Assembly: GCA_021823625.1 (NCBI GenBank)
Contig: JAKANS010000004.1
Coordinates: 1 to 64,000, forward strand
Origin: a bacterium
GTDB lineage: Bacteria > Verrucomicrobiota > Verrucomicrobiia > Limisphaerales > J093
DNA: 64,000 nt
Direction: 5' to 3'
Below, piece after piece: positions 37,297-44,828 of this stretch (positions within the stretch are counted from its first letter, which is position 1; each line of letters begins with the position of its first letter). The notes beneath the pieces were generated by a model. It saw nothing but the letters and a program-made list of their open reading frames with translations. It was not told the DNA's origin and did not search any database. Made by a program: the position numbers and the translations under genes.

Positions 37297-37757
37297 CTTG
37301 TTCTCCATAAATCAATTCCAACGGATTAACGATACGCAAGGTGGGATAGCCCTGCAAGAGGTTTACCACATTAAAGCCCCTTTCCCGTTCCACGTTAACC
37401 AGGTGGCGAAAGTTCCAACTGACCAGATAATCAATTCTGGCGACCGTGCAAACCGCCACATGGCGGGCGTCATCGCTGTATTTCGGGGTGAGGATGGCCT
37501 GGCTCATGTAAGCGGCGGCGAGCTGTTCCATCTCTCCGGTAACTTCAAGGATGTTCCCGGGGGCAAAGGCGGTGGCGAGGAGTTCGCGAACCCGTTCAGG
37601 CGCTTCGGTCAGTTCGTCCACCGTGACGAGCCGAGGTAAGAAATCGAAACCGGCCTTGCTCCATCTGCCGCCAAAGCTCCTGCGTGGCCTCCTTAAACTC
37701 GTCGTCGAAATAGCCGCCCAGGACGGAAGTATCCAGGTATAGCGTCGGTGTTCTCAC
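37283..37757 (-). pseudogene. PIN-domain toxin gene with apparent +1/-1 frameshift
   Basis: GTG start TLYLDTSVLGGYFDDEFKEATQELWRQMEQGRFRFL, then frame change to PRLVTVDELTEAPERVRELL...DDARHVAVCTVARIDYLVSWNFRHL. Confidence 0.65.
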
Positions 37758-37825
37758 AGTTGCAGGATGACCCGGTTCATGTCAGCCGGTTCCGCAGTTC
37801 ACGTTTGGCGGTTTCCCAATCCAGA

Positions 37826-37881
37826 AAGGGGTCGGTCCTCACTTTTGACACGGCGGGGCCCGGGTGGAGCCGAAGGCGGAG
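37826..37881. repeat. dispersed CTCACTTTTGACA repeat, copy B
   Basis: ggggtcggtcctcacttttgacacggcggggcccgggtggagccgaaggcgg. Confidence 0.85.
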
Positions 37882-38080
37882 ATTCATTAACCACAAAGAA
37901 CACCAAGGGCACAAAGTCATCATTCGAAAATAGAAATTGGGAAAACAGGCCCCGTGGAGTAAAGGCATGCCCGTTGAATACGAACAAGGTTCCACGGACC
38001 CAGCGCACTCCACAGGCCAGGCGCACTTCACGGGGCAAGGAACATCAATACTGGCAACTGACTACGGACATTTCTAAAAA

Positions 38081-38140
38081 GCTGAAGGCTGAAAGCTGAA
38101 ATCACAGACCAGACGACGGAGGACGGAGGGCTGGCCACTG
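38081..38140. repeat. 7-bp periodic array, intergenic
   Basis: gctgaag gctgaaa gctgaaa tcacaga ccagacg acggagg acggagg gctggcc. Confidence 0.75.
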
Positions 38141-38199
38141 GACAACGCGGCCTTGACCGGGTCGTAGCGAGGGGCACCGCATGAGGAGAGCTTTTCAAG

Positions 38200-38391
38200 C
38201 TATGCGCTTTGGGGAATCGGACAGCCCAGTTTTCGGCAAATGGATTTGGCCGTGAAGCGATTGATTTCCTTATGTCGGGGGACCGCTTGAAGTTCGCCTG
38301 TTGGGTTGATCCAGATCGAATGAGAAGAACCTTCCCGTTCCAGCTTGCACCCGTGTTTGACCAGGTGAGAAAGGAGGGCCTCGCGTTTCAA
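38200..38391 (-). CDS. hicA: HicA-type mRNA interferase toxin
   Basis: KREALLSHLVKHGCKLEREGSSHSIWINP...PRHKEINRFTAKSICRKLG. Confidence 0.9.
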   Translation of the reverse strand: MKREALLSHLVKHGCKLEREGSSHSIWINPTGELQAVPRHKEINRFTAKSICRKLGCPIPQSA

Positions 38392-38606
38392 GCGAATACC
38401 ACCTCTAAACGCTCCCCAGCAAGCAGGGCTTTTGCGGCCTGTTCTTTGCGATACGCCAGCACATCCCGAATGGACCCGCGCAGGTTCTCCAAGCAGGCCT
38501 CAACGGTTTCACCTTGCCCGTTGGCTTCGGGAAACTCAACACAGGTTGCCGCGAAGCCGGTTTCAGACTCGGCCGAGCAATCGTGAATTAAAGCGGTGAT
38601 TTCCAT
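38388..38606 (-). CDS. hicB: HicB-type antitoxin
   Basis: ATCVEFPEANGQGETVEACLENLRGSIRDVL; adjacent to hicA. Confidence 0.9.
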   Translation of the reverse strand: MEITALIHDCSAESETGFAATCVEFPEANGQGETVEACLENLRGSIRDVLAYRKEQAAKALLAGERLEVVFA

Positions 38607-38668
38607 GGTGCGATACTAGCCCATGCGGGCAAAAAAACGAGCCGGTTTTTAAAGAAAAGGGGGCAGAA

Positions 38669-38774
38669 AGGGGTCAGTCCCCACTTTTGACATGGCGGGC
38701 GGAATGCCCGCGGGGCCAGGGTAGAGCCGAAGGCGGTCGAATCAAAGCGGAAAGCACGAAACGAAAAGCAGAAG
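38669..38774. repeat. dispersed CTCACTTTTGACA repeat (copy C) plus 7-bp array
   Basis: ggggtcagtccccacttttgacatggcgggc...agccgaaggcgg, then aaagcgg aaagcac gaaacga aaagcag. Confidence 0.75.
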
Positions 38775-38796
38775 TTTATTGTCCCGAGGGGGCGGG

Positions 38797-39066
38797 TCAG
38801 GGAAAGAAGCGGTAAATCTCCTTCCGATGCAATACCCGGGCCAAGGTCAGTTTCTCCCCATCCCAGTAAAAACCCAGGCGATAATCTCCGATCCGGAGGC
38901 GATAGGCCCCGGTTTGTCCCGCGAGCTTCTTCACCTGCGGCAGTTCCTGAAGCTCCTGCCAGGCCGGAGCTTCCTCGAAAGCCAAACGCCGGATTCGCCC
39001 ATAATCCCGGGTTCCTTTGAGCCGCTTCAGATCCCGGACAAAGGCCGGCAGGTAGGCAACGATCAT
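38797..39066 (-). CDS. RelE/ParE-family toxin
   Basis: YLPAFVRDLKRLKG...KKLAGQTGAYRLRIGDYRLGFYWDGEKLTLARVLHRKEIYR. Confidence 0.85.
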   Translation of the reverse strand: MIVAYLPAFVRDLKRLKGTRDYGRIRRLAFEEAPAWQELQELPQVKKLAGQTGAYRLRIGDYRLGFYWDGEKLTLARVLHRKEIYRFFP

Positions 39067-39284
39067 GGCTCATCCAGCGCCTGCAAAGCCTGCCTACGGG
39101 TCAGCGGCTTCTCTTGCGCCACCGTTCTCATGGCGCGATCCAGGCCGGCGTCCTCCACCAATTCCAGCAACTGCCGGTAGTGGCGATAGCCGAGGATGAC
39201 CTTGCTGACCTGCCCCCGGGTGTTGGTGATCAACTCTTTGGCAAAAGGATAGTCGCTCCTGGCAGTGCTGGCACTCGCGTTCAT
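39063..39284 (-). CDS. antitoxin partner of RelE-type toxin
   Basis: Small ORF overlapping relE start by 4 bp; NTRGQVSKVILGYRHYRQLLELVEDAGLDRAM. Confidence 0.65.
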   Translation of the reverse strand: MNASASTARSDYPFAKELITNTRGQVSKVILGYRHYRQLLELVEDAGLDRAMRTVAQEKPLTRRQALQALDEP

Positions 39285-39344
39285 GGCAAGACACTAACGG
39301 GACGAAGTGACACCGTCAACCGCGCGCGCGGCGCGTGAAGGTCT

Positions 39345-39413
39345 GCTCAACGGGTAGTAGATCATCGGCTTGTCATAGCCCGGCAGCAGTTGCTTGCTCA
39401 CGGCCTGGGTGTG
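39345..39413 (-). pseudogene. internal fragment of glucose-1-phosphate thymidylyltransferase (rfbA/rmlA)
   Basis: QAVSKQLLPGYDKPMIYYPLS is a family-diagnostic string; nothing else of the gene present. Confidence 0.7.
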
Positions 39414-39439
39414 CAGGGGTCGGTCCTCACTTTTGACAC
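39414..39439. repeat. dispersed CTCACTTTTGACA repeat, copy D (short)
   Basis: aggggtcggtcctcacttttgacacc. Confidence 0.8.
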
Positions 39440-39622
39440 CAGAAGGCATGCGGCAGAGGGCAGCCCGTGGAATGGGCGGCCCCGCGAACTCAAACCCCAG
39501 AGCCGCCGCCCTTTCACAGGCCAGTTCAATGACAATGAATTCCTTCACTCCCCTCAGCGGCATCAAAGCAGAACGTTGGGAGCTGAAAGCAGACAGCGGA
39601 GGCCGGAGGTTCAAAAATGGCC

Positions 39623-39834
39623 TTAGCCGGAAGCGGCGCTACGGGCGCGGGCGAGGAGGGCGCCAAGGTCCAGTTCCTTGGCCCAGCGTGTCAAATAGGT
39701 CCCATCGAGCAGCCCGGCCTGAACACGGAGTATGCCAAGGACATCAGCCGTCGCGCCGGGGTGGCCTGACGCAGCAGATGAATCTGCATGGCGGCGGCAG
39801 CGGGACTTGTGTCGTTTATAAGTGCGGTGCTCAT
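39623..39834 (-). pseudogene. scar joining the N-terminus of a small NTase-partner protein to the C-terminus of a nucleotidyltransferase
   Basis: MSTALINDTSPAAAAMQIHLLRQATPARRLMSLA... and, in an alternative frame, GLLDGTYLTRWAKELDLGALLARA. Confidence 0.4.
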
Positions 39835-39871
39835 GCGTGAGAAGATGAAGTCGTCATAACATCCGCGGCGG

Positions 39872-40945
39872 CTATGGGTGTTCAAGCAGGGCGCGGCCCA
39901 TGCGCTCGGCCGCCCGGCCGTCGCCGTAAGGCTCTGCCTGTCGTCCAGAAGTTCCCCGCGCTCCCAGCACGGCGTGAGTGATCCTGGCGGCATCATTGGG
40001 TGGGCAGAGCCGGTTCCACCCCAGTTCCACGGATTCCACCCACTCCGTTTCCTCCCGCAGGGTGACGCAAGGCACGCGGTGAAAGAACGCCTCTTTCTGC
40101 ACCCCGCCAGAATCGGTGGCGATGACGGCAGCGCCCATCTCCAGCCGCAGCATGTCCAAAAAACCGAGCGGTTCAGTCAGGCGGATTCCGGCGGTGTCGA
40201 GTCCGCCTTGTTCGATCATCTTGCGCGCGCGCGGATGCACCGGCAGCACCACCGGCAATTCCTTCGCAACCGCCTGCAAACCGGAAAGAATGGCCCGCAG
40301 ACGGCCGGGATCGTCCGTGTTCTCGGCGCGATGCACGGTGGCCAGCACGTAATTTCGCTCCGCCAATCCCAGCCTTTCCAGCACCGTTGACCGGCCCAGG
40401 GCCTGGTCTCGGAACATCAAGGCCACATCGAACATGACATCGCCGGTCCAGACGATGCGATCTTCGGGCACGCCCTCGCGCTGGAGGTTCTTCCGCGCGG
40501 CTTCCGTCGGCACTAAAAGCAGGCTGGACAACGTGTCCGCCACCAGCCGGTTGATTTCCTCCGGCATCCGGCGGTTGAACGAACGCAGGCCCGCTTCGAC
40601 GTGCGCCACCGGCACGTTCACCTTCGCCGCCGCCACGGCCCCGGCCAGCGTGGAGTTGGTGTCGCCATAGACCAGTAGCCAGTCCGGCTTCTGCTCCACC
40701 AAGGCCCGCTCGATGCCCACGAGCATGGTCGCGGTCTGCTCGGCATGCGACGCCGACCCGACGTTGAGGTTCAGGTTCGGCGCGCGTAGGCCAAGTTCCT
40801 CGAAGAAGACATCCGACATCTCGCGATCATAGTGCTGGCCGGTGTGAAGCAGGAACTCGTCGATCCCAGCCTTTGCCAGTGCGCGGCTAACCGGCGCTGC
40901 CTTGATGAATTGCGGCCGGGCACCAACGATGGTGACGATTTTCAC
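39872..40945 (-). CDS. wbpI: UDP-N-acetylglucosamine 2-epimerase family (WecB/WbpI-like), GTG start
   Basis: VKIVTIVGARPQFIKAAPVSRAL; GDTNSTLAGAVAAAKVNVPVAHVEAGLRS. Confidence 0.9.
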   Translation of the reverse strand: MKIVTIVGARPQFIKAAPVSRALAKAGIDEFLLHTGQHYDREMSDVFFEELGLRAPNLNLNVGSASHAEQTATMLVGIERALVEQKPDWLLVYGDTNSTLAGAVAAAKVNVPVAHVEAGLRSFNRRMPEEINRLVADTLSSLLLVPTEAARKNLQREGVPEDRIVWTGDVMFDVALMFRDQALGRSTVLERLGLAERNYVLATVHRAENTDDPGRLRAILSGLQAVAKELPVVLPVHPRARKMIEQGGLDTAGIRLTEPLGFLDMLRLEMGAAVIATDSGGVQKEAFFHRVPCVTLREETEWVESVELGWNRLCPPNDAARITHAVLGARGTSGRQAEPYGDGRAAERMGRALLEHP

Positions 40946-40955
40946 GAGGGCTGGG

Positions 40956-41147
40956 GTAGGGCCCGCTGTCCCACGGGCCGCACGGGGCTTTCTGGCAGGG
41001 TTGGCTCTCCGAGCCGACCTCCGTATTCTGCGCGGACATCTCGGAGAGATGTCCCACCGTAATTTCGGACACCTGAGGTAGGGCCCGCTCTCCGAGCAGG
41101 CCGCATCGGGCGTTTCGGAACGGACGCCTCGGAGAGGCGTCCCTACC
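40956..41147. repeat. array of five REP hairpins downstream of the RAYT gene
   Basis: GTAGGGCCCGCTGTCCCACGGGCC; gttggctctccgagccgac; ggacatctcggagagatgtcccac; GTAGGGCCCGCTCTCCGAGCAGGCC; ggacgcctcggagaggcgtccctac. Confidence 0.9.
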
Positions 41148-41610
41148 TTCCCAAAATGCTGGCATACTGGCTGCCGAAACGCACAAAGGGCCAGTCTTCC
41201 GTTCGAGCCACCAACCCCGCCCGCACCGGATTCTCCAAGATATACGCCGCCTTGTCCCGCAAGCTCTCGTCCTGGCGCAAACGATGCCCAAAAAAATCGC
41301 GCTGCCAGCGAATCCCGAGATGACGCGCTGTCCAACGTTTCCAATCGCTCACGACACTGCGTATCGGGCGCGGCCAACCCCCGAACCGGAAAAGCCCGTG
41401 CAAATGATCCGGCATGAGCATCAGCAGGTGGCAATACCAGGCACCGGCGTGCTCCACCGAGGCGACGCTCTCGAACAAGCGCCGGGCAACATCGTCCACC
41501 GCCAGGGTGTTCTGACCGCGTGGCTGGCAGTTGAGGGTCAGGAAATAGATTTCCTGCGTCGGATCCACCCATAGCGGGATGTCATGGGGCAGGCGCTGGT
41601 GAACCGGCAA
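41143..41610 (-). CDS. REP-associated tyrosine transposase (RAYT, Y1_Tnp/IS200-like)
   Basis: IYFLTLNCQPRG, HUH motif PDHLHGL, WQRDFFGHRLRQDESLRDKAAYILENPVRAGL, EDWPFVRFGS. Confidence 0.9.
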   Translation of the reverse strand: MPVHQRLPHDIPLWVDPTQEIYFLTLNCQPRGQNTLAVDDVARRLFESVASVEHAGAWYCHLLMLMPDHLHGLFRFGGWPRPIRSVVSDWKRWTARHLGIRWQRDFFGHRLRQDESLRDKAAYILENPVRAGLVARTEDWPFVRFGSQYASILGR

Positions 41611-41620
41611 CCTGTTTCAG

Positions 41621-41636
41621 GTAGCGTCCTGGGACG
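41621..41636 (+). repeat. GTAG-footed short hairpin upstream of RAYT
   Basis: GTAG-CGTCC-TG-GGACG. Confidence 0.5.
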
Positions 41637-41843
41637 GCCGCCTGAGGCAGGGGCGGCTCTCCGGGCTGACCGGCCGGGGGTGGAATCGGCCATTTTCCGC
41701 CGCATTTACAGCCCAGACAGGCCTGATTTTTTTTGGCTGCTCAACTATAATCTGCCACTACCCAGCCATACCCGTTTGTCGGTGTTATCGAGTGTCATGG
41801 CACTGTTGAACACAGAACAACCCAGCCGTTTCTGAAACCGGGG

Positions 41844-42245
41844 CTATCTTGGCTCGATAACCGCCAGCCCCTTCACTTGGGCAAAATGCCGTTGGTTGAA
41901 CGTGGCTACTTCACTGCCGCGCTCCAAGGCTGTCGCCGCCACGATGAGGTCATAATAACCGATCGTCTTGCCGGACGATTCCAATTCTGCCCAAATGCGC
42001 GCGTGCTCGTAAGCTGTCTGCTCCGTGTAGGGAATGATGGGCAATGAAACCAGAATGGTCTGGAGATATTGGAGGCGTCTGGTTTTGTGCACTCCGGCAG
42101 CCCGTTCCACGCCATGCCAAAGCTCAGCTACAGTGACGGCGGCAACTTCAAATTGATCGTCCAGGCGGGAGGCCACCCAGCTTTTGAGATCAAATGTGCC
42201 TTTCTCGCCGCGAATGATGACATCGGCATCCAGAATTATCGCCAT
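41844..42245 (-). CDS. vapC: VapC-type PIN-domain toxin
   Basis: IILDADVIIRGEKG, VTVAELWHGVERA, YYDLIVAATALERGSEVATFNQRHF. Confidence 0.85.
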   Translation of the reverse strand: MAIILDADVIIRGEKGTFDLKSWVASRLDDQFEVAAVTVAELWHGVERAAGVHKTRRLQYLQTILVSLPIIPYTEQTAYEHARIWAELESSGKTIGYYDLIVAATALERGSEVATFNQRHFAQVKGLAVIEPR

Positions 42246-42508
42246 TTGTCAGCCGGGGCTTTGAGGGTTTTGCGGGCGGTTTGCAGGTCACGATGCCAGG
42301 CTGTGGCTTCATCTTCCGACAATTCGGTTTTGGCCAGGGCTTCGGCCAGGTCGCGGCCCGCGCAAACTTTCTCGTTGTCTGGCACCAACTGGGCGACGGG
42401 CGAGCCGTTCTTGAGCAGCACGAAGGTGACGTTTTGGTAATGGGCGCGGTTGACGCAATCGGCAAAATTGCGCGCGGCGTCGGTGACGCTGATGGTCGTC
42501 TTTCGCAT
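42236..42508 (-). CDS. Phd/YefM-type antitoxin
   Basis: ISVTDAARNFADCVNRAHYQNVTFVLLKNGSPVAQLVP. Confidence 0.8.
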   Translation of the reverse strand: MRKTTISVTDAARNFADCVNRAHYQNVTFVLLKNGSPVAQLVPDNEKVCAGRDLAEALAKTELSEDEATAWHRDLQTARKTLKAPADKWR

Positions 42509-42631
42509 GAAATCAGATTATCAGATTTTAACCCTGTGTCAACCCACAGCTACGTCCATCTGGACATGGCGCGGGCGGCCTTCACGAAATTGGGCCATGC
42601 GCCGACAACATGGAGGGTGGTCATTGGGAGG

Positions 42632-42686
42632 CGGACGTCTCGGAGAGGCGTCTCCACCTGGGGAGGGCCCGCTCTCCGAGCGGGCC
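42632..42686. repeat. two convergent REP hairpins
   Basis: ggacgtctcggagaggcgtctccac and GGAGGGCCCGCTCTCCGAGCGGGCC. Confidence 0.85.
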
Positions 42687-42729
42687 GTGGGCTTTTTTCG
42701 CGGAGTCGTGGGAAATCAGCCAGACCGTC

Positions 42730-43500
42730 TCACCGACCCGCTTCGTGGCGCAACGATTCCAATTCCCGACGCAAGGGCTGCCAGTATTCGGCATCGCGCC
42801 GGCGCTCTTCAGCTTCCTCCTGAGCCAGGAACGCCGCCACCTGGTCGAGATCGCCCGACCGGGCGGCCGCTACAGCCTGGCGGCTGGCGGCCATCCGCGC
42901 CGCCTCATCCGCATACCGCTGGCAGAGCCGGCCAAGGATTTCCGGAGTTCGACTCTCCCTGAGCCAGAAAAGGATCGTTTCGCGGCTCGGGCGGGCGTGC
43001 GAAACGTAGTCCGCCTCGAGCAGCCGTCGAATCATGGGCCAATCCTTGTCGCGCTGGGTTTTCTTCGCCTGAACGAGGTCGGGCAGACTCAACACCGGAA
43101 CCTGCTCGGCGCCGGTCTCCAGGCGGATGGTTTGGCGTCGGTTCCACAAGGCCGCGAACGGATCGGCTCCGCGCAAAACCGACATCAGGTCAATGCGCAG
43201 ACCGGCCACGTCCGGATGTCGGCATCGGAAGTGCACGGCATGGCCCTTCTCGAGATACGCCAATTCGAATGGCGGAACCGCGATGACATCCGCCTCCAAC
43301 TCCCGCAATGCGACCTGCAGCAGATCCAGGTTGCGCTTGTCGGCCAGCACGACGAAATCGCTGTCCCGGCTGAATTCCGCCGCCCCGTAGAGGATACAAG
43401 CCTGCCCTCCCATGAGAAGGGCTTTCACGCTATGCCGGGAGAACGTAGAAAGGACTTTGAGTATCGGGTTCCGGATCAAGGCTGCCTCCCATCGCGACAT
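42730..43500 (-). CDS. nucleotidyltransferase (AbiEii-like/DUF6036-type)
   Basis: ALLMGGQACILYGAAEFSRDSDFVVLAD. Confidence 0.65.
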   Translation of the reverse strand: MSRWEAALIRNPILKVLSTFSRHSVKALLMGGQACILYGAAEFSRDSDFVVLADKRNLDLLQVALRELEADVIAVPPFELAYLEKGHAVHFRCRHPDVAGLRIDLMSVLRGADPFAALWNRRQTIRLETGAEQVPVLSLPDLVQAKKTQRDKDWPMIRRLLEADYVSHARPSRETILFWLRESRTPEILGRLCQRYADEAARMAASRQAVAAARSGDLDQVAAFLAQEEAEERRRDAEYWQPLRRELESLRHEAGR

Positions 43501-43630
43501 ACGCCTCCCACAACGGCCCCGCCGCCTGCCACCTTTCCGCCGGCGTCATGCGGTACCATTCCATCCACTCGTCGCCCACCGCGTCGGCGAGTTGTCCGAT
43601 GACCGCCGTTTCCTGGGGGTCGGATTGCAT
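43430..43630 (-). CDS. small partner protein of the nucleotidyltransferase
   Basis: 66-aa ORF overlapping the NTase start: EWMEWYRMTPAERWQAAGPLWEAYVAMGGSLDPEPDTQSPFY. Confidence 0.55.
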   Translation of the reverse strand: MQSDPQETAVIGQLADAVGDEWMEWYRMTPAERWQAAGPLWEAYVAMGGSLDPEPDTQSPFYVLPA

Positions 43631-43650
43631 GCTTCGCTTCCGGGATGACT

Positions 43651-43742
43651 GCGGACGCCTCGGAGAGGCATCCCCACCAAGGTAGGGCCCGTTCTCCGAG
43701 CGGGCCGGCCGCCTGCGGACGCCTCAGAGAGGCGTCCCTACC
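43651..43742. repeat. three REP hairpins (minus, plus, minus)
   Basis: gcggacgcctcggagaggcatccccac; GTAGGGCCCGTTCTCCGAGCGGGCC; gcggacgcctcagagaggcgtccctac. Confidence 0.9.
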
Positions 43743-43800
43743 TCCGCTTGAACTCGTCGTAAGGCCTGGAACCACGCGTCAGTTCAGCGGGCAGCGGCAA
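43738..43800 (-). pseudogene. duplicated 3' end of the WbpD-like gene
   Basis: Minus strand LPAELTRGSRPYDEFKRR-stop vs intact [18 protein letters not shown]-stop at 44824. Confidence 0.75.
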
Positions 43801-43828
43801 TGAAACAGTAGCGTCCAAGAGTCGTGGC

Positions 43829-44311
43829 TTAGAGCCTGTCCCCCAATGGGTAGTGCAGGCGATTCGCCCGCCCCGGAAGATCATTTTTCTGACCCGTACT
43901 AAGCGCGATGTTCAGGTTGAGAGCCGCGCAGAAGTTCTGCAGATCCTTCCCTCCCTCTTGCATGATGTAATGAATGACCTGGGCATCGAGATCCCGATAC
44001 GGGTGGATGGCGATATTGCGAAAGCCGGTCATGCCCGCCAGACGTGCCGCCAGCGCTGGGTCCAGCTTGCCGGCCTGATGCAGCAGGGTGAATGACTCCG
44101 CACTGCTTTGGGGAACACCCAGGTGCTCCGTGGCTACGATGTGCATGGCGAGATCAATGGCCGCCTGGCAGGCCCGCTCGAGGTTGAGCGTCAGGGCCTC
44201 CAGGTGCGTCGGGCTGGCCAGCGTGGAATCGCTTTCGTATTCCTCGCGCAGCCGGCGAAGGCACCGTTCGATAATGGCCGCCTTGTTCAGACTGATGGCG
44301 TCCGGCGGCAT
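43829..44311 (-). CDS. hepT: HepT-like HEPN toxin
   Basis: RNIAIHPY (RX4HXY); KAAIIERCLRRLREEY. Confidence 0.85.
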   Translation of the reverse strand: MPPDAISLNKAAIIERCLRRLREEYESDSTLASPTHLEALTLNLERACQAAIDLAMHIVATEHLGVPQSSAESFTLLHQAGKLDPALAARLAGMTGFRNIAIHPYRDLDAQVIHYIMQEGGKDLQNFCAALNLNIALSTGQKNDLPGRANRLHYPLGDRL

Positions 44312-44711
44312 GGTAGGCGGTCTCCACTTCGTGACGGTCCTCTCTGAGCTGAAAATAACCGCCGAGAAGCCGACTCTCCGTCTCGGCAACGGCGTCGCGG
44401 TCAACCGTGAAGAGGCGTTGTCCCTTCAGAATGGCTTCGTAAGCATAGACCAGGTTTTTCGATGTCATCACGCCAAGGTCAACCGGTCGCCCGACCTGCT
44501 GCTGCAGAGCGGCGGCCAGCGTCAGGCGTTCGTGGATCGCGATCGATTGGCCAGCGAAGGGCAGCAATGCAATATCGATATCGCTGTCGTCACGGAGACG
44601 TCCGGAGACGGCGGATCCCAGCAAATAGGCGGCGGCGATTGGTGGGCACTGCCGCAGGACCGGAACCACGAGATGACCAATTTCCGCCGGGGTGGTCACG
44701 GGGCTTTTCAT
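44154..44711 (-). CDS. mntA: MntA-like nucleotidyltransferase (3' end overlaps hepT; true stop may differ by frameshift)
   Basis: AAYLLGSAVSGRLRDDSDIDIALL. Confidence 0.75.
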   Translation of the reverse strand: MKSPVTTPAEIGHLVVPVLRQCPPIAAAYLLGSAVSGRLRDDSDIDIALLPFAGQSIAIHERLTLAAALQQQVGRPVDLGVMTSKNLVYAYEAILKGQRLFTVDRDAVAETESRLLGGYFQLREDRHEVETAYHAAGRHQSEQGGHYRTVPSPAARGIRKRFHAGQPDAPGGPDAQPRAGLPGGH

Positions 44712-44772
44712 CTGGAACTGAGGAAATCGGGAAGGGTTCCGGTCGGTCGGGCAGTCATTTCGGACGCCCCAG

Positions 44773-44828
44773 GTAGGGCCCGCTCTCCAACCGGGCCGCA
44801 TCGGACGATTCGGAGAAACGTCCCTACC
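44773..44828. repeat. two convergent REP hairpins
   Basis: GTAGGGCCCGCTCTCCAACCGGGCC and ggacgattcggagaaacgtccctac. Confidence 0.85.

Noticed and set aside
37080-38040. Rho-independent terminators at cccggtgaagta...tacttcacgggg and related sequence near 37.95-38.04 kb
   Set aside because: Hairpins lack a U-tract and resemble each other, so more likely repeats than terminators; function not assigned.
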